Shown: piece after piece, positions 6,528-13,227 of the stretch
Numbering within the stretch: position 1 is the stretch's first letter
How the letters are laid out: the number at the start of each line of letters is the position of its first letter
NCBI GenBank assembly: GCA_020047725.1
Contig: JAIFNM010000147.1
Location: 1 to 13,227, forward strand
Length of the DNA: 13,227 nucleotides
Direction: 5' to 3'
Source of the DNA: Betaproteobacteria bacterium
GTDB taxonomy: Bacteria; Pseudomonadota; Gammaproteobacteria; Burkholderiales; Rhodocyclaceae
Translations under genes and position numbers: made by a program
The notes under the pieces: model-generated
Told to the model about the DNA's origin: nothing
Seen by the model: the letters and a program-made list of their open reading frames with translations, nothing else
The model's database searches: none

Positions 6528-7807
6528 GCGTCCTGATCGCTTGTCTGGTGATGCTCGCGCTGTTCGGCATCAATGTTCCTGTTGCCTTCGCGATCTGCGC
6601 GGCAACGTTCACCTATTTCTTTATAGCTCAGGACATGTCGGCGGTGATGGTCATCCAGCGCATGATCGGTGGCGCGGACAATCTACCTCTGCTGGCCATT
6701 CCGTTCTTCATGATGCTCGGCTCGATCCTCAACTACACCGGGATTACCAATCGCTTGCTGATTCTGGCCGATACCTTGTCCGGGCACATGCGTGGCGGCC
6801 TCGCGCAAACCAACGTGGTTCTCGGCGCGCTGATCGGAGGGCCGTCCGGTGCCGGTCTCGCTGATGCGGCGATGATCTGCAAGGTGCTGGTTCCAGAAAT
6901 GACGAAGAACGGCTATAGCCGCCCGTTTGCAGCCGCTCTGACCTCGGCCTCGGCGCTTCTTGGTCCGATTCTGCCGCCAGGAATCGGGTTGATCATTTAT
7001 GGTTTTGTCTCCGATACTTCCATCGGCAAACTGTTCATGGGTGGAATGGGGCCCGGTGTTCTGCTTACCATTCTTCTGATGGTTGCCGTGAATGTCGTGT
7101 CGCGTAAGCGCGGCTACAAACCGACGCGGGCGAAGATGGCCGGAATCGGCGAAATCGGCCGGGCGTCAGTCGGCGCATTCTGGGGTTTGATGCTGATGGT
7201 GTTGATTCTGGGCGGGATACGCTACGGTGTATTCACGCCGACCGAAGCTGGTGCCGTGACCTGCGTCTATGCGCTTGCGGTGGGCTTTGCCTATCGCGAA
7301 ACCACCTGGGCCGACGTCAAGAGCGCACTTGCCGAATCAGCGCGCGCCAACGGCTCGATCATGCTGATTCTCATGGCCTCGGCCGGCTTTGCCTGGGTGT
7401 TGACCTGGGAAGGTGTGGCGTCGGATGTGACCACCATGCTGATGGGCGTTTCGACGAGTCCGGTAGCCTTCCTCCTGATCGTCAACGTGCTGTTGATCGT
7501 GGTCGGCATGTTCCTTGATGGCAACGCCGCCATCATCGTGCTGACGCCGCTGCTGATGCCCACGGTCAATACGCTGGGGATCGATCCGGTGCATTTCGGA
7601 ATCATGATGATATTCAATCTGTCGATTGGTGCGATCACGCCGCCGTTCGGGACGACCATGTTCCTGACCTGCAATCTGACCGGAGTGAAGCTTGACGAGT
7701 ACATGAGGGAGATCGGGCCGTTCTATGTTGCATTGCTCGTAACCTTGATGGCTACGGCGTTCTACCCGCCACTCTCGCTGGTATTGGCAAACTGGGTGCC
7801 AATGTGA
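6524..7807 (+). CDS. TRAP transporter large permease subunit (DctM family)
   Basis: This is the 427-residue large membrane subunit that forms the transport path. The protein is hydrophobic throughout, in keeping with the usual 11-13 membrane segments of DctM. Conserved blocks are NLPLLAIPFFMMLG (53-66), GGPSGAGLADAAMI (105-118), LLGPILPPGIGLIIYG (145-160), FTPTEAGA (237-244), LTPLLMP (340-346) and FGIMMIFNLSIGAITPPFG (358-376). The two half-site PP motifs belong to the substrate and ion-binding hairpins of the family. GPSGAG stands where many DctM proteins have a GSAxAD-like sequence, which looks like a clade variant. AGGAG lies eight bases before the ATG, inside the end of the small-subunit gene, and the two reading frames overlap by four bases. 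The gene is followed after 71 bp by the dehydrogenase gene on the same strand. Confidence 0.96.
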   Translation: MSVLIACLVMLALFGINVPVAFAICAATFTYFFIAQDMSAVMVIQRMIGGADNLPLLAIPFFMMLGSILNYTGITNRLLILADTLSGHMRGGLAQTNVVLGALIGGPSGAGLADAAMICKVLVPEMTKNGYSRPFAAALTSASALLGPILPPGIGLIIYGFVSDTSIGKLFMGGMGPGVLLTILLMVAVNVVSRKRGYKPTRAKMAGIGEIGRASVGAFWGLMLMVLILGGIRYGVFTPTEAGAVTCVYALAVGFAYRETTWADVKSALAESARANGSIMLILMASAGFAWVLTWEGVASDVTTMLMGVSTSPVAFLLIVNVLLIVVGMFLDGNAAIIVLTPLLMPTVNTLGIDPVHFGIMMIFNLSIGAITPPFGTTMFLTCNLTGVKLDEYMREIGPFYVALLVTLMATAFYPPLSLVLANWVPM

Positions 7808-7878
7808 TTCGTTGATTCGGGTTAGCAATACGGATTACCCAATTCTATTTATCTTGCTTGAAATAATCAGGAGTAACC

Positions 7879-8892
7879 ATGAAGTCAGTCTGTCTGAAGC
7901 AACCCGGAGAAATTTCCCTGGTCGACGTTCCCCTCGCCAAACGGGGTAACAACCAGATCCTCATCAAGGTACGCAGCGCCGGCATCTGCGGCTCCGACAT
8001 CGGTGCCTACAAGGGAACCAACCCGCTGGTCACCTACCCGCGCATCATCGGACACGAAATCGCCGGTGAGGTCGTCGAAGTTCCTGAAGATGAAACCACC
8101 CTCATGCCTGGCGACCGCGTCGTCCTCGAACCCTACGTCTACTGCGGGACCTGCTACCCCTGCTCGATCGGCCACACCAACTGCTGCGAAAACCTCACCG
8201 TCCTCGGGGTGCATATCGATGGCGGCATGGCCGAATACATTTCCCATCCGCGCCACCTGGTGCATAAGGCCCCCAACAATATCCCGTGGGAACTCCTCCC
8301 GCTGGCCGAGCCGCTCGTCATCTCCATGCATGCCGTCAATCAGCCAAAGGTTGTTGCTGGCGAACATGTCGTGATTACCGGTTGCGGCCAGATCGGTCTG
8401 CTCTGCGCGCTCTACGCCCTGATCATTGGTGCCATCCCCATCGTCGTCGACCCGGTCAAGGAACGCCTTGAACGTGCCAAAAGTCTTGGCATTCCCTACG
8501 TCATCGACCCGGTGACCGAGGACTCCATTGCCCGCATAAAGGAAATCACCAAGGGCCGCATGGCCGAAGTTGTCATCGAAGCTTCCGGTGATGCACGGGC
8601 CGTTCGCAATTCCATCGACTACGTTGCCTACGCCGGGCGCATCTCCTTCGTCGGCTACTCCAAGGCCGACACGCCGATGCCGACCTCGTTGTTCACCAAG
8701 AAAGAACTGACGATCTACGGCTCGCGGAACAGCGTTGGCAAGTTCCCGGAAAGCCTGCGCTTAATCGCTGAAGGAAAAGTCGACGTTTCGGCGCTGCTGA
8801 CCAAGGCTGTTTCGATGGATGATGCCCCGGCGACGGTTGTCGATATCGCCGAGCATCCGGATCGCTATCTGAAAGTGACCTGTCTGTTCTGA
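7879..8892 (+). CDS. Zinc-dependent NAD(P)-linked dehydrogenase, probable L-galactonate 5-dehydrogenase (LgoD/RspB family)
   Basis: This is a 337-residue medium-chain dehydrogenase. Catalytic zinc ligands are likely Cys37 (GICGSD), His59 with Glu60 (GHE), and Glu144. The structural zinc cluster Cys89, Cys92, Cys95 and Cys103 is complete. The nucleotide fold has GCGQIG at 168-173, and Asp191 at the end of the second strand argues for NAD over NADP. The blocks TNCCE, VLGVHIDGGMAEY and KKELTIYGSRN resemble E. coli LgoD (YjjN) and RspB. LgoD oxidises L-galactonate to D-tagaturonate, which is exactly the substrate of the next gene's product, UxaB. I therefore infer the L-galactonate reaction. Other aldonates (for example L-gulonate, which gives fructuronate) or polyols cannot be excluded. 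AGGAG lies five bases before the ATG. The first two thirds use many C-ending codons, somewhat unlike the neighbours. Confidence 0.85.
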   Translation: MKSVCLKQPGEISLVDVPLAKRGNNQILIKVRSAGICGSDIGAYKGTNPLVTYPRIIGHEIAGEVVEVPEDETTLMPGDRVVLEPYVYCGTCYPCSIGHTNCCENLTVLGVHIDGGMAEYISHPRHLVHKAPNNIPWELLPLAEPLVISMHAVNQPKVVAGEHVVITGCGQIGLLCALYALIIGAIPIVVDPVKERLERAKSLGIPYVIDPVTEDSIARIKEITKGRMAEVVIEASGDARAVRNSIDYVAYAGRISFVGYSKADTPMPTSLFTKKELTIYGSRNSVGKFPESLRLIAEGKVDVSALLTKAVSMDDAPATVVDIAEHPDRYLKVTCLF

Positions 8893-8949
8893 GCCCAATG
8901 TTGGAGCAAAAACGACTATTCAACTGAACCAATACACGGAGAAGTCAAA

Positions 8950-10446
8950 GTGCCAAACCTGAACAGATCCCTGCTTGCCGCTGGCAAGCTCAACGTAGAA
9001 GCCAGCGCGGCTTCCAGTCTCAAGCCCGTCCGTATCCTGCAGATCGGCGACGGCAACTTCCTGCGCGCTTTTGCCGACTGGATGATCGACATGGCCAATG
9101 GTGCCGGCCTGTGCAATGGCGAGGTGATTGTCGCGCAGCCGCTGGCACGTGGTATCGCCGATCTGATGAATGCACAGGATGGCCTTTTCACTGTTCTGCT
9201 GCGCGGCGTGCAGAACGGTGTGGCGGTGGATTCGCGCCGTGTCGTCAGCTGCGTGAAGAACACGCTGAATCCGTATGCGCAATGGGATACCATGCTGGAA
9301 ACGGCGCAGGACCCATCGCTGCGTTTCGTGATTTCCAATACCACTGAGGCAGGTATCGCCTATGTTGAAGAGGCTTTTGATGCCGGTCAGTGCCCGACGA
9401 ATTTCCCGGCCAAAGTCACAGCGCTGTTGCTGAAGCGCTTCAAGGCGCTGGGCGGAACAGCGCAATCCGGTTTGGTGTTCCTGCCCTGCGAACTGATCGA
9501 AGCCAACGGCACCAAGCTGCGCAACTACGTTCTTCAATTTGCCGAGGCCTGGAAGCTTCCCGCCGACTTCATAGCCTGGGTTAAGGAGCACAACGTCTTC
9601 TGCAATACGCTGGTTGACCGCATTGTTCCTGGCTTCCCAGCCGCTGAAGCGGAAGAACTCTACGCCCAGTTAGGCTACACCGATCCGCTGATGGTGGCGG
9701 CCGAGCCCTTCCTGCTGTGGGTGATCGAAGGCCCGGCAGAAATCGCTGATGAGTTGCCGTTGCACAAGGCAGGCCTCGACGTAGTGTGGACCAGCGACCT
9801 GCAGCCTTACCGCACACGCAAGGTTCGTATCCTCAATGGCGCGCACACCGCCAGTTCGTTGGCCGCGTTCTGCTCCGGCCTGGATACAGTGAAGTCGATG
9901 ACCGAAGATCCGGTCGTTTCGAAGTATTTGAACAAGGTGATGTTTGAAGAAATTGTTCCCTTCGTTCCGCTGCCTGATGCGGAGCGCAAAGCCTATGCTG
10001 AAACAATCATGGAGCGCTTCGCCAATCCGCACATCCGTCATGAGCTGATTTCGATTGCGTTGAACTCCGTCTCCAAGTGGCAGGTTCGCGTTCTGCCGAC
10101 GGTGAAAGACTTCATTGCCAAACACGGCAAGGCGCCGGCCGGCCTTTCGTTCTCGCTGGCGGCGCTGCTCAACTTCTACCACGGCAAGTTTGTTGCCGGT
10201 GGTGAGTATGAAGGCACGCGCCAAGGGCAGTCTTACCCGATTCGCGACAACGCCGATCTGCTCGCGATCCTGGATGCAGCATGGCAGGACGCCGGCGATA
10301 TCAACAAGGTCGCAACGACGCTGCTTGCCGATGTTCGTCTATGGGGCGAGGATCTGACCAAACTGGCCGGGCTGGCCGAACAAACATCAACGTCGCTGGC
10401 ACGGATCAAGGCAGTTGGTGTCAAAGCGGCCATGGCCGAGCTTTGA
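8950..10446 (+). CDS. uxaB: Tagaturonate reductase (altronate oxidoreductase) UxaB
   Basis: The enzyme reduces D-tagaturonate to D-altronate with NADH in hexuronate catabolism. The 498-residue protein follows E. coli UxaB (483 residues) end to end: QIGDGNFLRAFADW (31-44) for the nucleotide-binding start, QDGLFTVLLRG (76-86), FVISNTTEAGIAY (126-138), NTLVDRIVPGFP (219-230), and KVRILNGAHT (291-300) with the conserved Lys, Asn and His of the polyol/mannitol dehydrogenase fold. RHELISIALN (363-372) and LSFSLAALLNFYHG (399-412) also match. The start is a GTG at 8950, with GGAG (8938-8941) eight bases before it. No ATG is better placed. A mannonate oxidoreductase (UxuB) was considered, but the protein resembles UxaB more, and uxaA follows it. 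The gene is cytoplasmic and operonic between the dehydrogenase and uxaA. Confidence 0.95.
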   Translation: MPNLNRSLLAAGKLNVEASAASSLKPVRILQIGDGNFLRAFADWMIDMANGAGLCNGEVIVAQPLARGIADLMNAQDGLFTVLLRGVQNGVAVDSRRVVSCVKNTLNPYAQWDTMLETAQDPSLRFVISNTTEAGIAYVEEAFDAGQCPTNFPAKVTALLLKRFKALGGTAQSGLVFLPCELIEANGTKLRNYVLQFAEAWKLPADFIAWVKEHNVFCNTLVDRIVPGFPAAEAEELYAQLGYTDPLMVAAEPFLLWVIEGPAEIADELPLHKAGLDVVWTSDLQPYRTRKVRILNGAHTASSLAAFCSGLDTVKSMTEDPVVSKYLNKVMFEEIVPFVPLPDAERKAYAETIMERFANPHIRHELISIALNSVSKWQVRVLPTVKDFIAKHGKAPAGLSFSLAALLNFYHGKFVAGGEYEGTRQGQSYPIRDNADLLAILDAAWQDAGDINKVATTLLADVRLWGEDLTKLAGLAEQTSTSLARIKAVGVKAAMAEL

Positions 10447-10470
10447 TAACGTATTAGCGGCTTGGCTGAA

Positions 10471-10510
10471 CCACCCTCAGCGCACGCGCTGCGGGTGGGT
10501 TGATCGTTTT
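10471..10510 (+). terminator. Intercistronic hairpin with short T-tract between uxaB and uxaA
   Basis: CCACCC (10471-10476) pairs with GGGTGG (10493-10498), and CAGCGC (10478-10483) pairs with GCGCTG (10486-10491). There is one T/C mismatch and a two-base loop. TTGATCGTTTT follows, ending in four T residues at 10507-10510. The strength of the stem suggests an attenuating element or mRNA 3' stabiliser inside the operon. The imperfect T-tract, which begins about eight bases after the stem, argues against full termination, and uxaA lies only 45 bp further on. Confidence 0.45.
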
Positions 10511-10554
10511 ATGTGTGCCGCGAAATCGTTTGGCACGCGCTTCGGAGCAGAAAA

Positions 10555-12069
10555 ATGACCCAATCTTCAGTGATTCGTTTGCACGCCAACGATGATGTGC
10601 TGATCGCGACCCAGCAACTCGTCCCCGGCGCGCTCATCGCGTCAGAAAACCTGACCGTGTGCGCTCTGATTCCGCCTGGCCACAAGGTCGCCGCACATGA
10701 CATCAAGAGCGGCGACGCCGTGCATCGCTACAACCAGATCATTGGTTTTGCTACCGCCGATATCGCAGCAGGTCAGCATGTCCATGCCCACAACCTGGGC
10801 ATGGGTGAATTCGAACGCGACTATGGTATCGGCCAGGGCAAACACGAAACGCAGAAGGTGGCGACTCCAGCGACTTTCTTGGGCTACAAGCGCCCGAACG
10901 GCAAGGTCGGCACGCGCAACTACATCGCGGTGATTTCGTCGGTAAATTGTTCGGCGACCGTGACGCGTGCGATTGCCAGCCATTTCAGCAAAGAGCGGCT
11001 GGCGGCCTATCCGAACATCGACGGCGTCATTGCCCTGCCGCACCCGCTGGGTTGCGGCATCAATACGGCAGGTGAAGGAATGCAGATCCTGCGGCGCACC
11101 ATGGTCGGCTACGCGAAGCACCCGAACTTTGCGGGTGTACTGTTCGTCGGTCTCGGCTGCGAGCAGAACCAGATCGCACCCCTGGTCGAAATGATCGGTG
11201 CGCACGAGCCGGGAATGCTGCAAAAACTGATCATGCAGGAAGAGGGTGGTACGACGGCAGCAATCAAGAAGGGCATTGTGCAAGTCGGCGAGATGCTTGA
11301 GCGTGCCAATGCCTACACGCGTGAAGAAGTTTCGGTCAGCCATCTGATCGTTGGGCTGAATTGTGGCGGTTCGGACGGCTATTCGGGGATCACGGCCAAC
11401 CCGGCGCTGGGTGGCGCGTCGGATTTGCTGGTAGCGCATGGCGCGACGACCGTTCTATCGGAAACGCCGGAAATCTACGGTGCCGAGCACTTGCTTACGC
11501 GTCGTGCCGCCAGTCCGGAAATTGCCGAGAAGCTGATCGGCCGCATTGACTGGTGGAAGGAATACACCTCCCGCAGCGGCAGCCAAATGGACAATAACCC
11601 CTCCGTAGGTAATAAGGCGGGCGGCCTGACGACGATCCTGGAAAAGTCGCTTGGCGCGGTAGCCAAGGGCGGGACGAGTACGCTCAACGGTGTTTACCTT
11701 TTTGCCGAGCAAATTGACGCCAAGGGCTTCGTTTATATGGATACGCCGGGCTACGATCCCGTTTCGGCAACTGGGCAGGCGGCGGGCGGTGCGCAGATCA
11801 TCTGCTTTACTACCGGGCGCGGTTCGGCCTTTGGTTGCGCGGGCGTGCCGACCATCAAGCTGGCGACCAACAACGCCTTGTACGAGCGCATGCGCGACGA
11901 CATGGACGTCAATTGCGGCGACCTGATTACGGGTGTGCCGATGCCGGTGATCAGCCAACGGATTTTCGACGCAATCATTCGCTATGCGTCCGGCGAGAAG
12001 GTGCGTAGCGAAGAGCTAGGCTACGGCAATGACGAATTCCTGCCGTGGCAGGTGGGCGCGGTGATGTAA
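10555..12069 (+). CDS. uxaA: Altronate dehydratase UxaA
   Basis: The enzyme dehydrates D-altronate to 2-keto-3-deoxy-D-gluconate, the product that feeds the KDG kinase/KDPG aldolase route. The 504-residue protein has the SAF domain (about 10-85) that is fused to the N-terminus of this family, then the altronate/galactarate dehydratase core. Conserved blocks are YKRPNGKVGTRNYIAV (111-126), HPLGCGINTAGEGMQ (163-177), GLGCEQNQI (199-207), LNCGGSDGYSGITANPALG (268-286), MDNNPSVGNKAGGLTTI (345-361), MDTPGYDPVSATG (395-407) and CFTTGRGSAFGCAGVPTIK (417-435). Several cysteines and histidines in these blocks are candidates for the metal site. I start at the ATG at 10555, with GGAG (10544-10547) seven bases upstream, and reject a GTG at 10513 that would add 14 poorly conserved residues. 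Galactarate dehydratase (GarD) is the main alternative. The partner UxaB favours altronate. Confidence 0.95.
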   Translation: MTQSSVIRLHANDDVLIATQQLVPGALIASENLTVCALIPPGHKVAAHDIKSGDAVHRYNQIIGFATADIAAGQHVHAHNLGMGEFERDYGIGQGKHETQKVATPATFLGYKRPNGKVGTRNYIAVISSVNCSATVTRAIASHFSKERLAAYPNIDGVIALPHPLGCGINTAGEGMQILRRTMVGYAKHPNFAGVLFVGLGCEQNQIAPLVEMIGAHEPGMLQKLIMQEEGGTTAAIKKGIVQVGEMLERANAYTREEVSVSHLIVGLNCGGSDGYSGITANPALGGASDLLVAHGATTVLSETPEIYGAEHLLTRRAASPEIAEKLIGRIDWWKEYTSRSGSQMDNNPSVGNKAGGLTTILEKSLGAVAKGGTSTLNGVYLFAEQIDAKGFVYMDTPGYDPVSATGQAAGGAQIICFTTGRGSAFGCAGVPTIKLATNNALYERMRDDMDVNCGDLITGVPMPVISQRIFDAIIRYASGEKVRSEELGYGNDEFLPWQVGAVM

Positions 12070-12092
12070 ACCGTTTCGTGTTTCGGTGTCTC

Positions 12093-12128
12093 AAAAGCGG
12101 GCTTCTGTGATGGGGTCCGCTTTTTTTT
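12093..12128 (+). terminator. Strong intrinsic terminator of the hexonate operon
   Basis: AAAAGCGG (12093-12100) pairs with CCGCTTTT (12117-12124), and the run of eight T residues at 12121-12128 forms the U-tract. It sits 23 bases after the uxaA stop. The arms also end in CCGCTTTT when read on the minus strand, so it can serve the convergent FHA-protein gene too. Confidence 0.85.
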
Positions 12129-12134
12129 ACTCAG

Positions 12135-12157
12135 TCGAACTGAATGTTTCAGTTCGA
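12135..12157. repeat. Perfect inverted repeat containing the stop codon of the FHA reading frame
   Basis: TCGAACTGAA (12135-12144) and TTCAGTTCGA (12148-12157) are exact inverted repeats around TGT. The minus-strand stop codon of the restored cyclase/FHA frame (12149-12151) lies inside it. Together with the adjacent bidirectional terminator it probably acts as a 3'-end structure for the convergent genes. Confidence 0.55.
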
Positions 12158-13014
12158 TTCGTACCGGACTCCGCCACGACGTTCGCCATTGAAGGGGCGT
12201 CCGAAGAACAGCAGCCCTTTGCCCTTTAGAATGGCATTGGCGTTTTTTACCAGCAGTTCGGACGCTCCGTCCCGCATGACGGTGGTTCCGTTGGTGCTCG
12301 TGTCGGTCAGGACGATACTGTTCTCAAGCCGTTCGATCCGGCAATGATTGCGGGAAACGTGAATTCACTCTGAGGATCGCGACCAATCGTGACGCTTGGG
12401 TTGTCCAGAGTCAGATCAAGAGTTTTCATGCCGTAGTGCAGGAGCAGGTAGGGGCCGATCGGCAGGCTGCCCATGTTGGTCGGCCAGAAGGACTCGCCAC
12501 CATACGCTGCTGAAGGAATCTCGCTTCGCCAGTCAATCTTGTGGGTGGATAGTTCGGCGCTGGAAAACTCCACCGGGCGCGATATTTTTCGCAGCTCCGG
12601 GTTTAGTGCGTCGATAACCAGGCCCGAAACGAGGATGCCGTTATCGACGACGGCCAGTCTTTCTGCAACTTCCGGGGTGTTGTCAGTGTCGTCAATCGCT
12701 CGTTGCCGGACAACGCCCTGGTGAATGCCGATGCGCAACGCCAACCGGTGTTTGGATACCTGCGGCAGTACGGCACAGCGAAGCTGCATTTCGCAGGCAC
12801 CAAGCAGTGCGGCGTCGGCCGTGTCAAAAGTCATGAGCAGGCCATTCTTGAAGCGGCGGTCTATCTTGCCCCGGTAGCTGGCAACAACCCGCTCGATCCG
12901 GTTGAGACGCCGTTCCAGCGGGAATCCGGCTTCGGCGTCATCGAAGTGCGCAGTGGAGTAATTGACGCCCTGAACCACGGCATGTACTTGATACTTGCTG
13001 CGAGTATTGTTCAT
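12149..13014 (-). pseudogene. Degenerate cyclase-homology/FHA protein, split by an apparent one-base deletion
   Basis: As it stands, the frame starting at the ATG at 13012-13014 runs 235 codons and stops at 12307. Residues about 8-165 resemble a class III nucleotide cyclase domain, with LALRIGIHQGVV (91-102) as its clearest block. An FHA domain follows and begins with VTIGRDPQSE (208-217). The rest of the FHA domain continues in another frame: HVSRNHCRIE, then TDTSTNGT, ending at the TGA at 12149-12151. The span is 866 bases. Adding one base near 12363 (GAATTC to GAAATTC on the minus strand) would give a continuous 288-residue protein reading SEIHVSRNHCRIE. The residues that bind metal in active cyclases look lost (VQG and KNG where D-containing motifs are usual), so the domain is probably non-catalytic. 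FHA domains bind phosphothreonine, suggesting a signalling adaptor. The cause may be a mutation or a sequencing error. Confidence 0.8.
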
Positions 13015-13072
13015 GGCGATAACCTGTGGCACTCGTTGTCGATAAAACGATTTTGCGAGTTTACATGCTAAT

Positions 13073-13087
13073 GGTGTTCGTAACACC
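13073..13087. repeat. Short inverted repeat upstream of the cyclase/FHA gene
   Basis: GGTGTT and AACACC are exact inverted repeats around CGT. About 15 bases further right is a 10-bp self-complementary sequence, TTAACGTTAA (13102-13111). Both lie in the A/T-richer region upstream of the minus-strand cyclase/FHA gene and could be operator sites. No regulator or promoter can be named. Confidence 0.3.
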
Positions 13088-13140
13088 GGCACGTGAAAAA
13101 ATTAACGTTAAACGCCTGTTTTCATGTTGTTTGGCGGCCA

Positions 13141-13227
13141 ATGAAACGTGGTGGTGTGCGTCTGTCGGTGCTTGCCCGGGGTGTCCTGAAAAAATTTCCC
13201 CTGCCAGGTGTCGCGCGCTTGCAGGCG
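13141..13227 (+). CDS. Possible 5' end of a gene running off the window
   Basis: From the ATG at 13141 a frame of 29 codons stays open to the window end. It encodes a basic N-terminus (MKRGGVRLSV, later LKKFPLPGVARLQA) with codon use like its neighbours. An in-frame GTG at 13093 would add 16 residues. The only ribosome-binding hint is GGCGG a few bases before the ATG. If it is real, it is transcribed divergently from the cyclase/FHA gene. No family is recognisable from so little sequence. Confidence 0.35.
   Translation, partial: MKRGGVRLSVLARGVLKKFPLPGVARLQA

Noticed and set aside
10531..10547. TGGCACG resembling a sigma-54 -24 element before uxaA
   Set aside because: The bases at the required -12 distance are GG, not GC, and they are part of the Shine-Dalgarno sequence. 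Without the invariant GC it is not a credible sigma-54 promoter.
10642..11439. A 265-codon open frame antisense to uxaA
   Set aside because: It overlaps highly conserved UxaA blocks in the opposite direction and shows no domain motif. It is a shadow.
13120..13146. TTTCAT and ATGAAA half-sites resembling the palindrome at 4687-4712
   Set aside because: The 15-base spacing differs from the two-base spacing of the perfect palindrome, and the outer bases do not match. Chance is the simplest explanation.

Overview
The window looks like chromosomal DNA of a Gram-negative proteobacterium, most likely a betaproteobacterium. The support is moderate-to-high GC coding sequence, a tripartite TRAP transporter, TrmA-type tRNA methylation, a sigma-54 activator with a -24/-12 promoter, and a cyclase-homology/FHA protein. 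Rhodocyclales-like genomes (Dechloromonas/Azonexus type) are my best guess, but this is judged by eye and the genus is not established. I saw no mobile elements, tRNA, rRNA or CRISPR array.

Layout. (1) 89-2634, minus strand: a housekeeping block in the transcription order trmA (tRNA m5U54 methyltransferase), a HAD-superfamily hydrolase, and nudC (NAD-capped RNA/NADH pyrophosphatase). Gaps are 31-43 bp, so it is probably one operon. (2) 2760-4622, minus strand: a 620-aa sigma-54 enhancer-binding protein with a PrpR-type N-terminal sensor domain. (3) 4623-4863: a divergent control region holding, in order, a perfect 12+12 bp palindrome, a consensus IHF site, a sigma-54 -24/-12 promoter and a structured leader of about 90 nt. 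(4) 4864-12069, plus strand: a six-gene unit of TRAP binding protein (dctP type), small membrane subunit (dctQ type), large permease (dctM type), a zinc-dependent NAD-type dehydrogenase of the LgoD/RspB family, tagaturonate reductase uxaB and altronate dehydratase uxaA. It is closed by a strong intrinsic terminator. (5) 12149-13014, minus strand and convergent: a degenerate class III cyclase-homology domain fused to an FHA domain, split by an apparent one-base deletion. (6) The right end may hold the first codons of a further plus-strand gene.

How the parts fit. The plus-strand unit reads as a self-contained sugar-acid catabolic locus. TRAP uptake of an aldonate is followed by oxidation by the zinc dehydrogenase, most plausibly L-galactonate to D-tagaturonate. 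UxaB then makes D-altronate and UxaA makes 2-keto-3-deoxy-D-gluconate. There is no uronate isomerase (uxaC) and no KDG kinase or aldolase in the window, so entry below the isomerase step is favoured and the lower steps must be encoded elsewhere. The neighbouring PrpR-type activator, with the palindrome/IHF/sigma-54 layout in front of dctP, points to substrate-induced activation rather than the GntR-type repression known for the enterobacterial hexuronate genes. The substrate assignment and the regulatory link are inferences. The enzyme families of UxaB, UxaA, TrmA, NudC and the TRAP components are clear.
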